Shown here: piece after piece, positions 15,042 through 15,242 of the stretch
Numbering within the stretch: position 1 is the first letter of the stretch
Layout of the letters: every line of letters starts with the position of its first letter
Source: Oceanospirillales bacterium
Lineage (GTDB): Bacteria > Pseudomonadota > Gammaproteobacteria > Xanthomonadales > SZUA-36
DNA length: 15,242 bases
NCBI GenBank assembly: GCA_003232965.1
Contig: QIKG01000051.1
Coordinates: forward strand, 1 to 15,242
Reading direction: 5' to 3'
Position numbers and translations under genes: made by a program
Notes under the pieces: generated by a model
Databases searched by the model: none
Told to the model about the DNA's origin: nothing
What the model saw: only the letters and a program-made list of their open reading frames with translations

Positions 15042-15096
15042 CTTGTGTATTTTCTGTGTAATTACTGTGTAATATACTGTGTAATTACTGTGTAAT
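15042..15096. repeat. Short repeat array in the fadJ leader, with palindromes
   Basis: CTGTGTAAT occurs at 15054, 15065, 15077 and 15088 (steps of 11, 12, 11), with a degenerate copy CTTGTGTAT at 15042. Two copies extend to the perfect 5-3-5 palindrome ATTAC-TGT-GTAAT (15061-15073 and 15084-15096), centres 23 bp apart, about two helical turns. It lies between the candidate promoter and the fadJ ribosome site, so a bound protein could block elongation or loading. The regulator is not identifiable from the sequence. Confidence 0.75.
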
Positions 15097-15156
15097 TCAA
15101 TGATGTAGAGTCTATGCCTGGCGAAGGTTACAGTTCGCAAGCGTATGGTGATTAGT

Positions 15157-15186
15157 ATTATATGCTATCGACAGCCTGAGTGAGAA
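15157..15186 (-). promoter_or_regulatory. Candidate sigma70 promoter of the fadJ operon
   Basis: Read on the - strand, TTCTCA (15186-15181) and a consensus TATAAT (15162-15157) are separated by 18 bp. Transcription would start near 15150, giving a leader of about 120 nt that includes the repeat array. The -10 is perfect and the -35 matches at 4 of 6. Confidence 0.5.
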
Positions 15187-15242
15187 ACTTCAGGGAATTT
15201 GACAACCCGCGCTGCGCAGCAGCTCAGCTGTGGCGATTAAAG

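Noticed and set aside
15199..15236. TTGACA (15199-15204) and the GCTGCGCAGC palindrome near the right edge
   Set aside because: No -10 at proper spacing is visible before the window ends, and the palindrome is a short GC-rich stretch.

Overview
The window is chromosomal DNA from a gammaproteobacterium, probably a marine or environmental one. The main reason is the conserved block hisS - yfgM - bamB - der, which is typical of that class. The lipoprotein signal of BamB, the fadJ/fadI pair and an exosortase-H-type sorting motif fit the same assignment. The genus is inference and cannot be fixed from this sequence.

Positions 1-5631 (+ strand) are housekeeping. They hold the C-terminal four-fifths of hisS (cut by the window edge), yfgM, bamB (ATGA overlap with yfgM), a perfect 14-bp terminator hairpin, der, and a rhodanese-ThiF/MoeB fusion gene that starts inside the der stop codon. 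Converging on it from the - strand is a dead glutathione-peroxidase gene (5626-6287). A 169-bp palindromic MITE-like element flanked by a 4-bp target duplication has split it. Removing the element plus one duplication copy restores the reading frame exactly, leaving one amber codon.

Positions 6474-8346 (+) carry folD and, 1 nt after it, an exported metallo-beta-lactamase-fold protein whose first metal-binding motif (HxHxDH) is replaced by NAQGHA. After a 460-bp gap without a convincing gene come a small exported protein with an internal IPTL sorting motif (a probable 'midcut-by-XrtH' protein) and a membrane fatty acid hydroxylase/sterol desaturase-family enzyme. A relic of a second copy of the MBL gene's 5' end lies just after the hydroxylase (10222-10347).

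Positions 10364-15031 (- strand) form one compact operon read right to left: fadJ-like multifunctional beta-oxidation enzyme, fadI-like thiolase, PPK2-family polyphosphate kinase and a PlsC-type acyltransferase. Start and stop codons overlap or abut. The first gene has a one-base frameshift in an A5 tract after seven codons. It is preceded by an array of ~11-12-bp repeats containing two copies of the palindrome ATTACTGTGTAAT, with a plausible sigma70 promoter upstream. The operon's theme is fatty-acid breakdown, with PPK2 possibly recycling nucleotides and an acyltransferase that would use acyl groups.
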